A DNA stretch of 64,000 nt, from assembly GCF_004193775.1 (NCBI RefSeq), contig NC_041020.1:6219657-6283656 (forward strand), in the 5' to 3' direction. This stretch comes from Glycine soja. Taxonomy: Eukaryota; Streptophyta; Magnoliopsida; Fabales; Fabaceae. Position 1 is the stretch's first letter. Every line of letters starts with the position of its first letter. Below the pieces are notes generated by a model that did not search any database, was not told the origin of the DNA, and saw nothing but the letters and a program-made list of their open reading frames with translations. The position numbers were made by a program, and so were the translations under genes. Positions 48,242 through 59,250 of the stretch are shown here, in pieces.

Positions 48242-51070
48242 TGCCACTACTAGAAAATAGGGTTTTAACATCGGTTATTTTGATGTTGAAAGTACCAACG
48301 TTGAAAGTAATATTGTTAACATCGATTTTCCAAAACCGATGTTAACATAAAAATGACAACATCAGTTTAAAAAAAACCGATGTTGTATGGTAAGAATTAT
48401 ATAAAAAAAGTCAAATATCTACAAATCAACATTGATTTTTACCAAAATCGATGTTAACTTGTACATACAATGTTAATATATACATACAAAATCTGTTTTT
48501 AGAAAAGACCGATGTTGATTTGTACTCCCCAACATCGGTTTTTTGTTGATACCGATGTTGATGTTGAACAACAATAGTAGTTTTTTAGAAATCGATGTTA
48601 TGAGTCCAGCTTAACACCGGTTTTTGCAAAAACTGATGTTGTTTTTTAGATTTTTTTGATATGTTGTCTGTTTTTTTAATTACCCAAAATTAACCTGTAA
48701 ATTTAAAATCAGAACCACAATAGATAATTTTCAGTCTGTTTTCAGACAGTTTTTAGCAAAAATTTCATAAAAATTGAATATTTACTATGGATCAAATGAA
48801 TATTTAATGTGCATACATTACATGAATTGTAAAAAATGAAAATTAATTAAACTACAATTCCAAAACTACTTAAACACTAATTGTTTCATTTTTAACTTTC
48901 AAATAATAGCTTGCCCACTGGATGCGAATCGACTTCAATCTCTCTAGTTCCAATGGTCTAGCATCATTGAAATACTGCATGATATAATAAAACATAAGTT
49001 AATAATATATAATACCAATTATAACAAAATGAAATGCGTTTGAATTAAACAATGACCATTTCCCAATTATTCTTAAAACTTCCTAAGATTATAGTTGACA
49101 TCCAGTGCATGACGTAATATCCGCACTCAGTATTTCCTTTTTGTCTATTACACTAAATACATTATGAAATTTAGATATTCAATGTTAAGTACAAATTAGT
49201 CTACCCAGTAATAAAATATAATTAGAAGCATTGTTTAAATGACTTACTTTAACAACAATTCACCTAGCAGTAGCCTTGGATTTACTTTGTGGAGTATCGT
49301 CAAATCCTTTCAAAGCACTATTCAATACAAACATGGATGCATGTTGTACAATTAAAATATTGATGTTCTCGACTAATGCTAATGTAAATGTATTGAAAAA
49401 TATAATTGACTTGTTAATAATTCCTTTCAAGTAGTTGTCTAACCTATTGTGCAACAAACAAAACCAAATGACAACATTTTCCTTAGGAAAAATGATGACC
49501 ATTTGCCAATGTGCATTGCAGTGGAGAACAATATAAGTTATTATACATTATTTAAATTCATTTGTTCAATTTAACTTACTCATTCAAGTAGGCTCCTAGG
49601 TACACATCCCTCTTTGAATTCTGCATCTAGTTCTTAATATAACTTTCTGATTCAAATTGTGATTGCCCAGATTTCTTTATGGACTGTGGCTCGAAGAATC
49701 CATACACATTGGCATTCCCCACTTGCATACTTGTCTTAGTCATATGCCTATTGTTGTTAAAATAAAGTAAATTATGTATGAATTTAAAATAATAAGTTAG
49801 GTAATAAATAATAATGTAAAGTGACTTACAAAATTCACAATTGTATAACAGAGATGCTAAGACATTGACCATCATGTGCTATTTCAGATAGATCTTCATG
49901 CTTTATGTACAAGGGGAAGTTGTCATTAAACATCCCAAACATGATGGCATCCCACATAACCTGCAACGACTTTAGAAAAAGTTCTGGGATTGTCAATGTC
50001 ATCAGATATCGGGGACCATCGACATCATCATCGACCTATCTGCATGTTTCGTCGGTCCCACGACCCCCTGTTTATCTAACACAGTTAATTAACATAGTTT
50101 AATGACAATGAACACTTTAATTGAAAAAAAAAACATTTAATGACAATGAAATACCTGTTCTGAAAAACGCTTGACAAGATGTGTCGGCCAAGCAACAAAG
50201 GTGTTAAATGTTTGCCCTATTAACTGAACCTCTTGAGTGGGTACAGGAATACGAGCATCTGCATCTTGAACTTCCTCAACACCAACCTTGACTTGATCAT
50301 TGGCCAAAGGGATGTTGTGAACGGTGGTCGACCTCTCATAAAGTCTTCCAATGGAAACCAGACGGGGAGGATTTTCTTCAATGTACAATCCACATTTCTC
50401 TAACTCACCCTTGTCTGGGTCGTTCCTTGAGGGATCAACACAACTCTTTTTTGTGTTGACACGAGCAGCTGAAGGACCAACCTCAGGCTCAGGAGGCAGT
50501 GTGAGTCCCTATGATTCCATCTATGATTGAAACTGGAATTGCATCTGGTTGAAGGACAACATTAGTTGTCGAACAACAACAAGTAGCTGAAACAACAACA
50601 ACAATCACCTGAAGCCACGAAACCACAAAACCCACAAACCCACAAAGCCACGAACCCATGAAACCATGAACCCGTGAACCCACGAAAAACGTTGAATGCG
50701 GGTTGCGCGAAGCCGCGAAATCACCAAGCGTCAAACGAGGCAACAACAGACTCGACGGTGATGGTCGACAGTGTTTGCTAGGTAACGACGATGAAAGTCG
50801 TGAGCAGAGAAGAGAAGATGGTAAAGGAGACTGAGCGTAGGGAGAAAAGGGTTTGAGGATTTAATTTAAGTAAAACCACAATATCTATTTTTAAGAAAAA
50901 ACTGATGTTAACCGATGCTAGCATCAACTACTTAGCATCGGTATTTTAGAAATCGATGTTAGTAAACTCATGTTATTTACGAGAATGCCATCATGTTTTC
51001 ATTAAAATCGGTTTTATCAAAAATCGATGTTAACCTTGCGATGTCAAATCTATAAATTTTAGTAGTTTGC
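48242..51070. mobile_element. CACTA (En/Spm-type) DNA transposon, 2.8 kb, TSD TGC
   Basis: The element is 48245-51067, flanked by TGC (48242-48244) and TGC (51068-51070). The left end is CACTACTAGAAAATAG. The right end, read inward, is AACTACTAAAATTTATAG, a mutated inverted copy. Subterminal DNA on both sides is full of 'aaccgatgtt/aacatcggtt' motifs in both orientations, the typical CACTA pattern in soybean. It lies between copia B gag and protease, and its removal restores the copia frame. No CACTA transposase was seen, only a decayed cargo-type gene. Confidence 0.9.
48900..50510 (-). pseudogene. DUF8039 / Ulp1-like (C48) protease gene inside the CACTA element, decayed
   Basis: Minus-strand exon-like blocks lie in order. 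50510-50137: 'GLTLPPEPEVGPSAARVNTK', 'YIEENPPRLVSIGRLYERST' and 'FVAWPTHLVKRFSEQ', a DUF8039-type region. About 49960-49880: 'MWDAIMFGMFNDNFPLYIKH'. 49745-49570: 'VGNANVYGFFEPQSIKKSGQ' and 'KRDVYLGAYLN'. 49515-49280: 'AHWQMVIIFPKENVVIWFCL' with catalytic-type His at 49509-49511. 49140-49050: 'NTECGYYVMHWMSTIILGSF' with the Cys at 49123-49125. About 48985-48905: 'YFNDARPLELERLKSIRIQW'. Stops occur (TAG before MQNSKRD). In plants such SUMO-protease-like genes are frequent passengers or components of CACTA and Mutator elements. Confidence 0.75.
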
Positions 51071-51490
51071 ATTTCCTGAATCCTTTGATCTATCAATATT
51101 GTCCTTCTATTTCTTAGGGCAATGCTTTCTGGTGTGTCCTTCCTTTTTAGAGTGATAGCATATGATTTTAGGAACATTTCCTCCATCATTCTTTTGTTGT
51201 GGCTTAGATATTTTCTTTTCATGTTTATTGTCTTTCTTTAATGATCTACCTCTTGTTGTGAGTCCTTCACCAGTACTAGAGGACTTTGTCTCCTTTCTTT
51301 CATTTAATTCTTTTGAATTCAAAGCAGACTACACTTCATCAAGAAATAACGAGTCTCTTCCAAACAGTAAGGTATCTTTGAAATGTGCATAGGTTTTTGG
51401 CAAAGAACACAACAATAACAAAGCTTGATCCTCAAGATCATTTTGACCAGTAAATTTCTCAACCTCATACATGGCTGAACCCATGACTAG
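51071..51490 (-). pseudogene. copia B gag fragment with internal deletion
   Basis: The minus strand starts MGSAMYEVEKFTGQND, the copia gag N-terminus. It then jumps directly to 'LEDQALLLLCSLPKTYAHFK', which normally lies well over 100 residues later. A TAG follows at about 51332, then 'LNSKELNERKETKSS' and a zinc knuckle CYHSKKEGHTRKHC in which the second Cys is Ser. It ends at the CACTA target site. Confidence 0.85.
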
Positions 51491-51517
51491 AGATCCACGA
51501 TCACTACACTAGTTTAT

Positions 51518-51957
51518 TGTGCCAAGAATGAAGAATTCACTGCAAATTCTAATCTTCAAGAATTGATAAAAACAAACACAATTGAACAAAAGCAATTGGA
51601 TCCAAACTCAACCACTTCTCATTGATCAATCTCTCAACTCTTTTGTGAATATAATCTCTCTCACCCAGTTTCAGATTTCTCACAATGTTTACAAGAGAAG
51701 AGAAAGCTACAATGATTTCATAATCTAATTATTATCCTAGAGCTATTCAACTTAAGCTATTAATAGCCTTTGAAACTACCAACTAACTACTTAACAATCA
51801 TAGTTAAAAACTGTTAAAGAGAAATAATTGTTAATTGAAATAACTGTTTTACAAAGTAAAGGTTAACAGGGTAAAACATTGTTGACTGAGCCAATTATTG
51901 ACATATCTTTTAAAACTGAATTTAAGTTAGTACTATTTTCTGTATTATTAGATAACA
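51518..51957 (-). repeat. copia LTR (440 bp) between RNase H tail and gag
   Basis: Read on the minus strand it starts TGTTATCTAATAATACAG right after a G-rich tract (GCAGGGG, 51958-51964) and ends ..CTTGGCACA. It is positioned as 3' LTR of the upstream RNase H fragment and as 5' LTR of the gag fragment at once. Confidence 0.6.
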
Positions 51958-52440
51958 CCCCTGCAAGCTAAGCTATATATATCATACATGTCCAACTTTG
52001 AAATGAAAAAGTGAAACAATGATGAATGTAAAGGCTTACTATGAATGTTCTAACTGATCCATATAATCAACACTATAAAGACACTGGATTGGCCTGAGGT
52101 TATGTAGATCTTCAAAGAGGTACAATATCCATTATGTTTCATATGTTGTTGATGCAGGAACCCTATATTCTGCCTCAGAGGAGGACCAGGATATAGTAGA
52201 TTTCTTCTTTGATTTCAATGAAATGAGAGAAGGACCAAAGAATATTGAGAATTCAATGACCGATTTTCGAGAATCTAGGCAAGAGACCTAATTTGAGTCA
52301 CCAAAAGTAGTGAGTTTGAGATTAGATGAGGAAGGATCTCTTGTGCCAAGAGTTTGAGATTAGGAACCATTGGAGTTGAAGTTGGTTTGCAAGCTTATAA
52401 ACCATGCAGAGATCAAAGAGAGGTATTCTCTTTATTATTG
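51958..52440 (-). pseudogene. copia RNase H C-terminal fragment
   Basis: The minus strand encodes 'SKKKSTISWSSSEAEYRVPA', the RNase H SSAEAEYRAL-type motif, followed by diverged sequence to a polypurine tract at the LTR. Upstream RT was not found, so it is truncated on the right. Confidence 0.7.
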
Positions 52441-53023
52441 TCAGCAAAACTTAGTACGTTAGTTAGCGTGTGTAATATATAAGATAAATGTTAGCTTTTA
52501 TATAACTAAAATAACTAAATATTTTTAAATAACTAAATTCTTAATAAATATTTTTTAACATTTAAATTATATTTTACATTTATAATAAATAGATTATAAA
52601 GGTGCTTTGTCTCTCTATATTTTTTTATAAAATGAAAATAGAATAAAAGAGAAAAAAAAGAGTAGATGTTAAATAAAAAGTAGAAGGAAGAGTATAAAAA
52701 TAGTGAATAGTTTTAGTAAATAGTTTAGAGAATAATTACAGTGTAAAATAGTCTTAACAAAACATGCATATGTATCACAGCTTCATACGGCAGCTTTTAC
52801 TACTCCATAACAGAAAATACACAAAAGCTCAAGAAAGCACATAATTTCCTGTACAAACCACAGCAATCTGTGCAAGGCGAATTGACTTAGGTACAATTTC
52901 TTTAGTATTTTTGGTGTTGTTCTCTGATCATAATTGGAGTTTTACCTTCCTAATTTGTATTAACCTTTATTACTTAATTATCGAGATGAAACTCCAATTT
53001 TGATTGAGAATCACTTATGAAAC
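52441..53023. other. AT-rich spacer and 3' flank of the DUF1262 gene
   Basis: No gene seen. It includes the probable 3' UTR of the next gene (about 52880-53023). Confidence 0.5.
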
Positions 53024-55368
53024 CTACTCCCATTTGCATTTGACCTTGTGTGTGTGCCTAAAGTCATATCTCAACACTAACTTCCCATCAAGTGTCCTCA
53101 AACAGAAACTTTCCACCAACACATAACACCCAAACCTTAGCCATTCACTCTGGCATCTTGCCTCTTCCCTCACTCTCACCACCCTCTCTCTTCCATGACC
53201 ATAAGCCCATCCTCCAGCCTCTTGCACCCATCTCATGTGCTCAACAATTGCTGAACTCAACCCCACATTTGCCCTTCTCTTATTATATGCATCATATGCT
53301 CTATACCAAAAGAAACCATTGGCATCAGTGCTTCCATTCCTTGTGGCTTCCATGCCAGACACCAAAACCACCTCTCTCTCCACACACACATTCACAATAA
53401 CCACACCACCACCACCACCACCACCATTATCATCCCCTTCATCACTCTTCTCATGATGATGATCATTACCACAAGTGTAAACCTCTTCCCACCTTTGCTC
53501 AAGTGTCATGCTGTAGTACATGGACTTCTTCATTTGGTGTTTGACTCTTGTTCCATTGTCCCTCACAAATATGAATGGACAGTACCATCTTCCTACTGTC
53601 ACAGGAGGTGAACGTTTTCTAGAGATTGGAAAGTTGAAATCTGGAAGCTTCTCCCTAAGAGGGGCATCAACACCAAGAGCTTCACTTAGCTTGCAAGATC
53701 TATATGAGCCTGATGTTCTAATTCTCCATCCTTTTTTTCTTAGGAATGAGGGAGGAATGCCATCAGGAGTAATGGACCTAGCAAAAAATCCACCACTTTG
53801 GTGACTATGAATCTTGAAAATTTGGTACAAGTCTTTCAGATTGAAAGGCTTTGGTCTTTGGTCATTCAAGATGTCTGTGAAGCAGCATGTGACAATGTCC
53901 GCCTCTCTTGAGCATTTGTATGCTTTCCTACAAAATCACAAGTTCCAACATTGTAATGACTATGGATATCTTTACAGCACATGTTATCTGACATTAATGT
54001 AAGACAACAAATGTTACTTGGGCAAACTAACATACTGTGCATAAACTAACATTGTGGTTGCATATAAGTTTGACAAAAAGACGAATAAGTTCAAGTGGGA
54101 CTAATTGAAATCATCCATAGTCAAATACTCAAATTACACGAGAAATTTTTCCATTTACCATTCATAATTTGACATTTTTCTCTTACTTTTAGTCTAACCA
54201 AATAAAATTATAAAAAATAAATCATACATGTTAGGGGTCATAATTCTAGTTCTGTAAGAAAGACTAAATATTTTCAAACTAGTTTAATTTGTAAGAAAAT
54301 GTTGTGTAAGTAATATTACTCTTCAATGATGCATGACATGACCTTAGTCCTGATTTCAGCTGATGCATGACTAATTTGAAAACAAGTGAAAATATAGATA
54401 ATAATAGAAATTGTTATATTTTTTATTAAAATCAATTTTGATATATAGTGAAGTTGTCTAATAGATATATAAGGTGCACCACAAGAATCGAGGTAAGTGA
54501 TGTGAGACTAAATATTTTCAAACTATACCGCTTAATTTGTAAGAAAATGTTGTGTAAGTAATATTACTCTTCAATGATGCATGAGATGACCTTAGTCCTG
54601 ATTTCAGCTGATGCATGACTAATTTGAAAACAAGTGAAAATATAGATAATAATAGCAATTGTTATATTCTTTATTAAAATCAATTTTGATATATAGTGAA
54701 GTTGTCTAATAGATATATAAGATGCACCACAAGAATCGAGGCAAGTGACGTGAGACTTTCTAACACCCTCTTTCACAAAGACATACCAAAGCAAGTGCAA
54801 TACACGCAGATGGGTTATAGATTTCGATACCATGTTGGATACTATCATAAAACTAATTGGTCTCATGTAAAGTTTTCTAATACATATATAAACTACAACT
54901 AAGAAATTGAGGCAAATGATGTGAGACTTTCCAACAACAATAATGATCAGCACAAAAGACTATAAGAAAGAACCATTTAAGCATAAGCTTAATTATGGTT
55001 CCATACTCCATATAGACAACAAAAGCATAATGCACACACAAACACACATACCCCTTCTGTCTGCCTTTGGCTCTGATGACGTAGTAGCGGTTGGAAGCTA
55101 GAGGGTGATCAGGCACAGGGAGAAACCAAACCTTGGTGCTTGAAGTTTGTTCATACTCTGATGCATGAGTGACAGAGAAGATTTTGTCCTGAGGGAAAGG
55201 TAGTTTCTTAACCTTCTTACGCCTGCATAGACGCCAACAACACGTGTCTTCTGCTTCTGCTTCCTCATCTGTGATCACAAGATAACCTGAATAAGGACCA
55301 TCTGGTGGTGGCATTGATAGAGTACTTGGAGATCTTCTGTACATTGACAAAGGCCTAGTTACATACAT
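53024..55368 (-). CDS. DUF1262 family protein (two exons, 406 aa)
   Basis: Exon 1 is 55052-55368 and exon 2 is 53024-53927 (stop TAG 53024-53026). The intron is GT..AG, and together they give exactly 407 codons. The start MYVTRPLSMYRRSPS and following 'PPPDGPYSGYLVITDEEAEA' match the N-terminus of plant DUF1262 proteins. 'RYYVIRAKGRQKG' crosses to 'KAYKCSREADIVTCCFTDIL', then 'FNLKDLYQIF', 'GGFFARSITPDGIPPSFLRK', 'GWRIRTSGSYRSCKL', 'VGRWYCPFIFVRD' and 'RHTHKVKCKWE'. Length and order are normal for the family, whose molecular function is unknown. An in-frame upstream ATG (55395) adds nine Lys-rich residues; I prefer 55368 from family similarity. Residues about 245-265 are a Gly-rich insert encoded by (CCA)n. 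No signal peptide or membrane segment is evident. Confidence 0.92.
54262..54770. repeat. ~247-bp tandem duplication in the DUF1262 intron
   Basis: Copy 1 (about 54262-54508) and copy 2 (about 54509-54757) both contain 'gactaaatattttcaaact', 'gttgtgtaagtaatattact' and 'gatgcatgactaatttgaaa', with only a few differences. A third, partial, diverged copy of the right part is at about 54865-54930. Confidence 0.93.
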
Positions 55369-55381
55369 CTTTCTTTTCTTC

Positions 55382-55494
55382 TTCCCTTCTCTCAATGTGT
55401 TTTTTTTTAATCTGTAAACGGTACAGAGGATTTACAACACTCACACCGCTTAATTAACTAAGCTAGACCCCCTGGTTCCCTTCTCTCAATGTGT
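55382..55494 (-). mobile_element. 75-bp tRNA-like SINE or retroposon with 19-bp target duplication
   Basis: A perfect 19-bp direct repeat 'ttcccttctctcaatgtgt' (55382-55400 and 55476-55494) encloses 75 bp. On the minus strand the insert starts CCAGGGGGTCTAGCTTAG and ends AGATTAAAAAAAA, an A tail directly before the repeat. 'TAGCTTAGTTAATTAAGC' resembles a tRNA D-arm/A box. It sits within 130 bp upstream of the DUF1262 start codon, so it is probably in the 5' UTR or core promoter. Confidence 0.75.
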
Positions 55495-57489
55495 ATGTTT
55501 GTGTGAGAGTGTGTTTAAGAGTCCCAACTCTAACTGAAACCAATGGGGAATTTATCAGTTTCAGTTCCTTATGAATTAAGATATTGAAATGAGAAGACAC
55601 ATTAAAGTTCAAGAACGGATAACGTATGAATTATTAAATTAGAGTGCATGTAATCTTCATATACCACATCAAGGCAGAAACAAATTTGCACTACTATATA
55701 CTTTCGTAATAATTCTACCACTACACGTTTTAATTGCTAAAGATTAAAGAGAATTAAAGTGGGGAAAAAAAAAGGAAGAATGCTGCTTTTACTTTCATTT
55801 ATTGTCCACCTTCTTTTTCTTTTTTCTTTTCTGTTGTGCTAATATCTGCAGTCAGCACAAAAATCAACAGTATTAGTGAAAATAAAAACTGTTATTTTCG
55901 TCAAAATTTATCAATGTTACATTAAAATGTTTGAGAATTATTAGTCAGATATAGACGCAAGTAGTTGTTTTCTATTGTTCAGTTGTGGACTTCTACATTT
56001 ATAATGAATTTGGAATACTGATAAAAAAATAATGAATTTGGAATGTATAGTGAAAGTAGCACGACTCGGATTACCAAAAAGAAAAAGGTAGCGCCTACTT
56101 AGTGAAGCTTCAAGAAATTAGTGGACTATGAGTCTGTGACGACTACTAGTGGTTCTTATCTTAACTTTCCAAATCAGCTTTTCCCTACTTTAATAATATC
56201 ATGAATTTGGAAAAAATTATATACAAGAATCCTATGTCATCTGATATTTGTACACATGTGTACAACCTCCTTCCCTATATATTGTGTAATTATTTAGAGG
56301 CCATGAAGCTACTATAGCCTGTGATAGTGTTTTCTAAAGTTGCCGGAAAAAATGCTGCAATATTTTTAAAAGTAGCTGCTCTTTACACTTTCACCATTTA
56401 ATTAATTAATGTTATTTTACCAAAAATCAAGTATGAGTTGTGCTTTCTTTTCTATAGTAGAAATTATATCTTGATTGTTGACAAATGATTTTTAGTATAG
56501 CTAGCCATCCCCTTTTTTCAATAAATTAAGGGACCATATTATCTATATCATTAATTATCAGATCAGGGTTGGGACTTAGAATATTTGGATTAAAAAATGT
56601 GTCTTGATAAGGCTATTTCTTAAACTCATAAACTACTATTAGTTGAATTAGTTGAAATATGTAGATTGCTATTTCCTTTTCCTCAAAACATTAGTCTCTT
56701 TAGGTCTGTTTTAGTAAACAGCTTAGTCAAGAAGCACTTGCGTTCTGCTTGGGTAAACAGCTTAATCACAGCTTATGTAAGTACTTGTTGAAAAATATTT
56801 CATCATATAAGCGCTTATGTATAAATTGTTTCTATAATTGAAGAAAAAATAAAGTTAAATTGTTTTCATATAATTCATATAAGTTATAAGTTGTTTTTAT
56901 AATTATTAGGACTAATAGGCAATTATGGAGAATTTATTGAAATAAGCTGAAAACAGTTTATTTACAGATCATAAACTATTTTCATAAGCTCTCCTATATA
57001 CTTATAAAGTACTTATGTTATAAGATGAGTCCAAATAAATTATAAATAAATTCTTCCAAAGGGATGATTTCCAATTTGCTTTCTTGTTTCCATATTATCT
57101 TTTGAAGATTGGGAAAACAGGACCAAGAGGCAACAACAATTAACACGAGGCTCCCTGCTAAGGCTTGTTTTGTTTCTTGGAGGTGTCAAGTTACAACTTG
57201 CTCTACTGGTGAACATACTCATCATCATTAATTTGAAGGAAACTTTTCTCTGGTAGCTTTCTCTCAAACCAAATCACCATTTTTCTAATGCTTTGCACAT
57301 CAAGTGTTTGCCAAAATAGCTCACAAGAAAATATTTTCCTATAATGCCAAAACATCGAAGGTAAAATGGCTTTTTCCTTTGGAATTTAATTTAATATTAA
57401 CATACTGTAGAACTTTTCTTAAATTTATGGTTAATTCACTTAATTGGTTATTGGTTTTTTAACTATTATGTACTGGAAATATATCTAGT
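55495..57489. other. intergenic region with a probable MITE
   Basis: No gene recognised. At about 56700-57040 is AT-rich sequence with 'taaacagcttaatcacagct' on the left and 'aaataagctgaaaacagttt' on the right, a pattern seen in plant hAT-type MITEs. Ends are not defined. Confidence 0.4.
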
Positions 57490-57975
57490 GAGAGGACTTA
57501 TTTCATATGAGAGTGAAAGGATTAAATGAAAAATGCATGACACTGAGTTCTTACGTTGTAAACTTCACAGCTTGCTTTCTGACATAATAGAGTCATTCTT
57601 GTTTCCTCTCTTTCAAAATGTGAAAAATTCCTAACGCTACTGCTGCAAGAGGCACTTCCCCACATTTGACTCCTTGGTATTGCAACTCCAATTCTTGAGT
57701 GGCACACTCGTCCATGATGTCATTCAGGTTGTGAGCTGCATCTTTTATAGCTCTGTTGGAGAATTGTTTCTCAGAATCTTCAAGCTTAGGCTTGACTGTA
57801 GTGAGTAAGCTGATAAGTGCAGCCTTAGCGAGATGGAAACATATAAGGGATTGCATAAAACAAGAAGATTGACATGGACAAGTTTTGTGTGGACTTGTGA
57901 AAAAGTTGCCTACTAATAATGCAATACTGGAATAATCTATAAGGAAGCCAAGGCTGATCAACCAGTAAGGTAGGG
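57490..57975 (-). pseudogene. NB-LRR (CNL) N-terminus fused to GLPL region, NB core deleted
   Basis: The minus strand encodes the Rx_N coiled-coil part 'LISLLTTVKPKLEDSEKQFS', 'NRAIKDAAHNLNDIMDECAT' and 'ELELQYQGVKCG'. It then passes directly into 'EVPLAAVALGIFHILKERKQ', which is the GLPLAA motif near the end of NB-ARC. The P-loop, kinase-2 and RNBS motifs are missing, so it cannot bind nucleotide. A TGA follows at the codon for the expected Trp (KERKQE*LYY), and a TAA soon after. It is a dead fragment of a plant intracellular immune receptor. Confidence 0.85.
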
Positions 57976-58330
57976 ATCACCTATGAAGCAATCTTGGAAT
58001 AGTTTATAGGTGCAGAAGAAGCTTCATGCACAAAGAAGCATATGCACTAGCATGCCTTTTAATATGTCCAAGGGGTTAGGAGTACCATTCTTACATATCA
58101 GCAACTTCAAGTTTGTGATGCTGGTTTTGACTTACAAATCACCGAATAAAAGAACTTGATCAACTCAATTCCTCATGCATAATGAATTAAAAGAAAATTA
58201 ATAATGGAAGAAATTCAAAATAAAGAAAAACATATTTTTCTATGTGCTTTGCCAAATAAAAAAATTGAAAAAAAAGTGGTTTAACAATGAAATTTGTAAA
58301 TTAGTATGTAAAGTTTTTTTTTTTTTTTTG
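57976..58330. other. spacer, nothing recognised
   Basis: AT-rich, with a poly-T run at about 58316-58331. No gene. Confidence 0.5.
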
Positions 58331-58399
58331 GGTGATCCCAGCACTATCCTGGTAGTACATAATATAATGTTTTGGTCAGTGTTACAATCACATTTGGAA

Positions 58400-59250
58400 A
58401 GTATAAATTGGGTTCCCCACTTATATAGTTTATCTCGGCACTATTTTCATTCAATGTGGGACTTCACCATCCCCCATTTTCCTCATGGCTACCCGTCATG
58501 TGGGACTTTCAACACACCCATCTACCGACTTGTAAGACGAGGATTGCTCCTCACTTATATGGCTTATCTCGACACTATTTTCATTCGATGTGGGACTTCA
58601 ACATGTCCCATTTTTTCTCATGGCTACCCGCCATGTGGGACTTTCAACACACCCCTCTATCTAGGTGTGACTACACCTCCCTTCACGCTCAAGGCTACCT
58701 GCCTAGAGGAAAGTGGGTTTTTCATGAGCTTAACTCAACCCTACAAAACCGGCTTGTAAGGTAAGGATTGCTCCTCACTTATATGACTTATCTCGACACT
58801 ATCTTCATTCGATGTGGGATTTCTAGCATGCCCTATTTTTCCTCATGGCTACCCACCATGTGGGACTTTCAACACACCCCTCTATCTAAGTGCGACCACA
58901 TCTCTCCTCACGCTCAAGGCTACCTACCTAGAGTGTGACAAACATAGGGATCCATTTAGGACAGGCTCTGATACCATGTTAGAAAGTGGGTTTTTCATGA
59001 GCTTAACTCAACCCTACAAAATCGGCTTGTAAGGTGAGGATTACTCTCCACTTATATAGTTTATCTCGGCACTATCTTCATTCGATGTGGGACTTCACCA
59101 TGTCCCATTTTCCTCATGGCTACCCGCCATGTGGGACTTTCAACACACCCCTCTATCTAGGTGTGACCACATCTCCCCTCATGCTCAAGGCTACCTGCCA
59201 TGTAGGACTTTCAACACACCTCTCTATCTAGGTGTGACCACAAGGCAAAC
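58400..59250 (-). mobile_element. TRIM-type retroelement with repeated LTR units and initiator-Met primer site
   Basis: LTR-like units of about 230 bp lie at 58708-58937 and 58980-59210, each with 'agtgggtttttcatgagctt', 'cggcttgtaaggt', 'ttcgatgtggga' and 'ctcaaggctacct'. Two shorter related units precede them at 58419 and 58552. Between the units, GCTCTGATACCA (58968-58979) is the exact reverse complement of the copia primer site TGGTATCAGAGC, immediately beside the TGTTAGAAAG end of the right unit. There is no coding capacity, as expected for a TRIM. Confidence 0.75.

Noticed and set aside
53092..53804. Plus-strand frames opposite the DUF1262 exon 2
   Set aside because: They are antisense shadows of a well-matched coding exon, rich in His/Pro/Ser from its codon use.
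57040..57267. 75-codon minus-strand frame upstream of the NB-LRR remnant
   Set aside because: It matches no family and sits at the edge of a probable MITE. There is no support for a gene.
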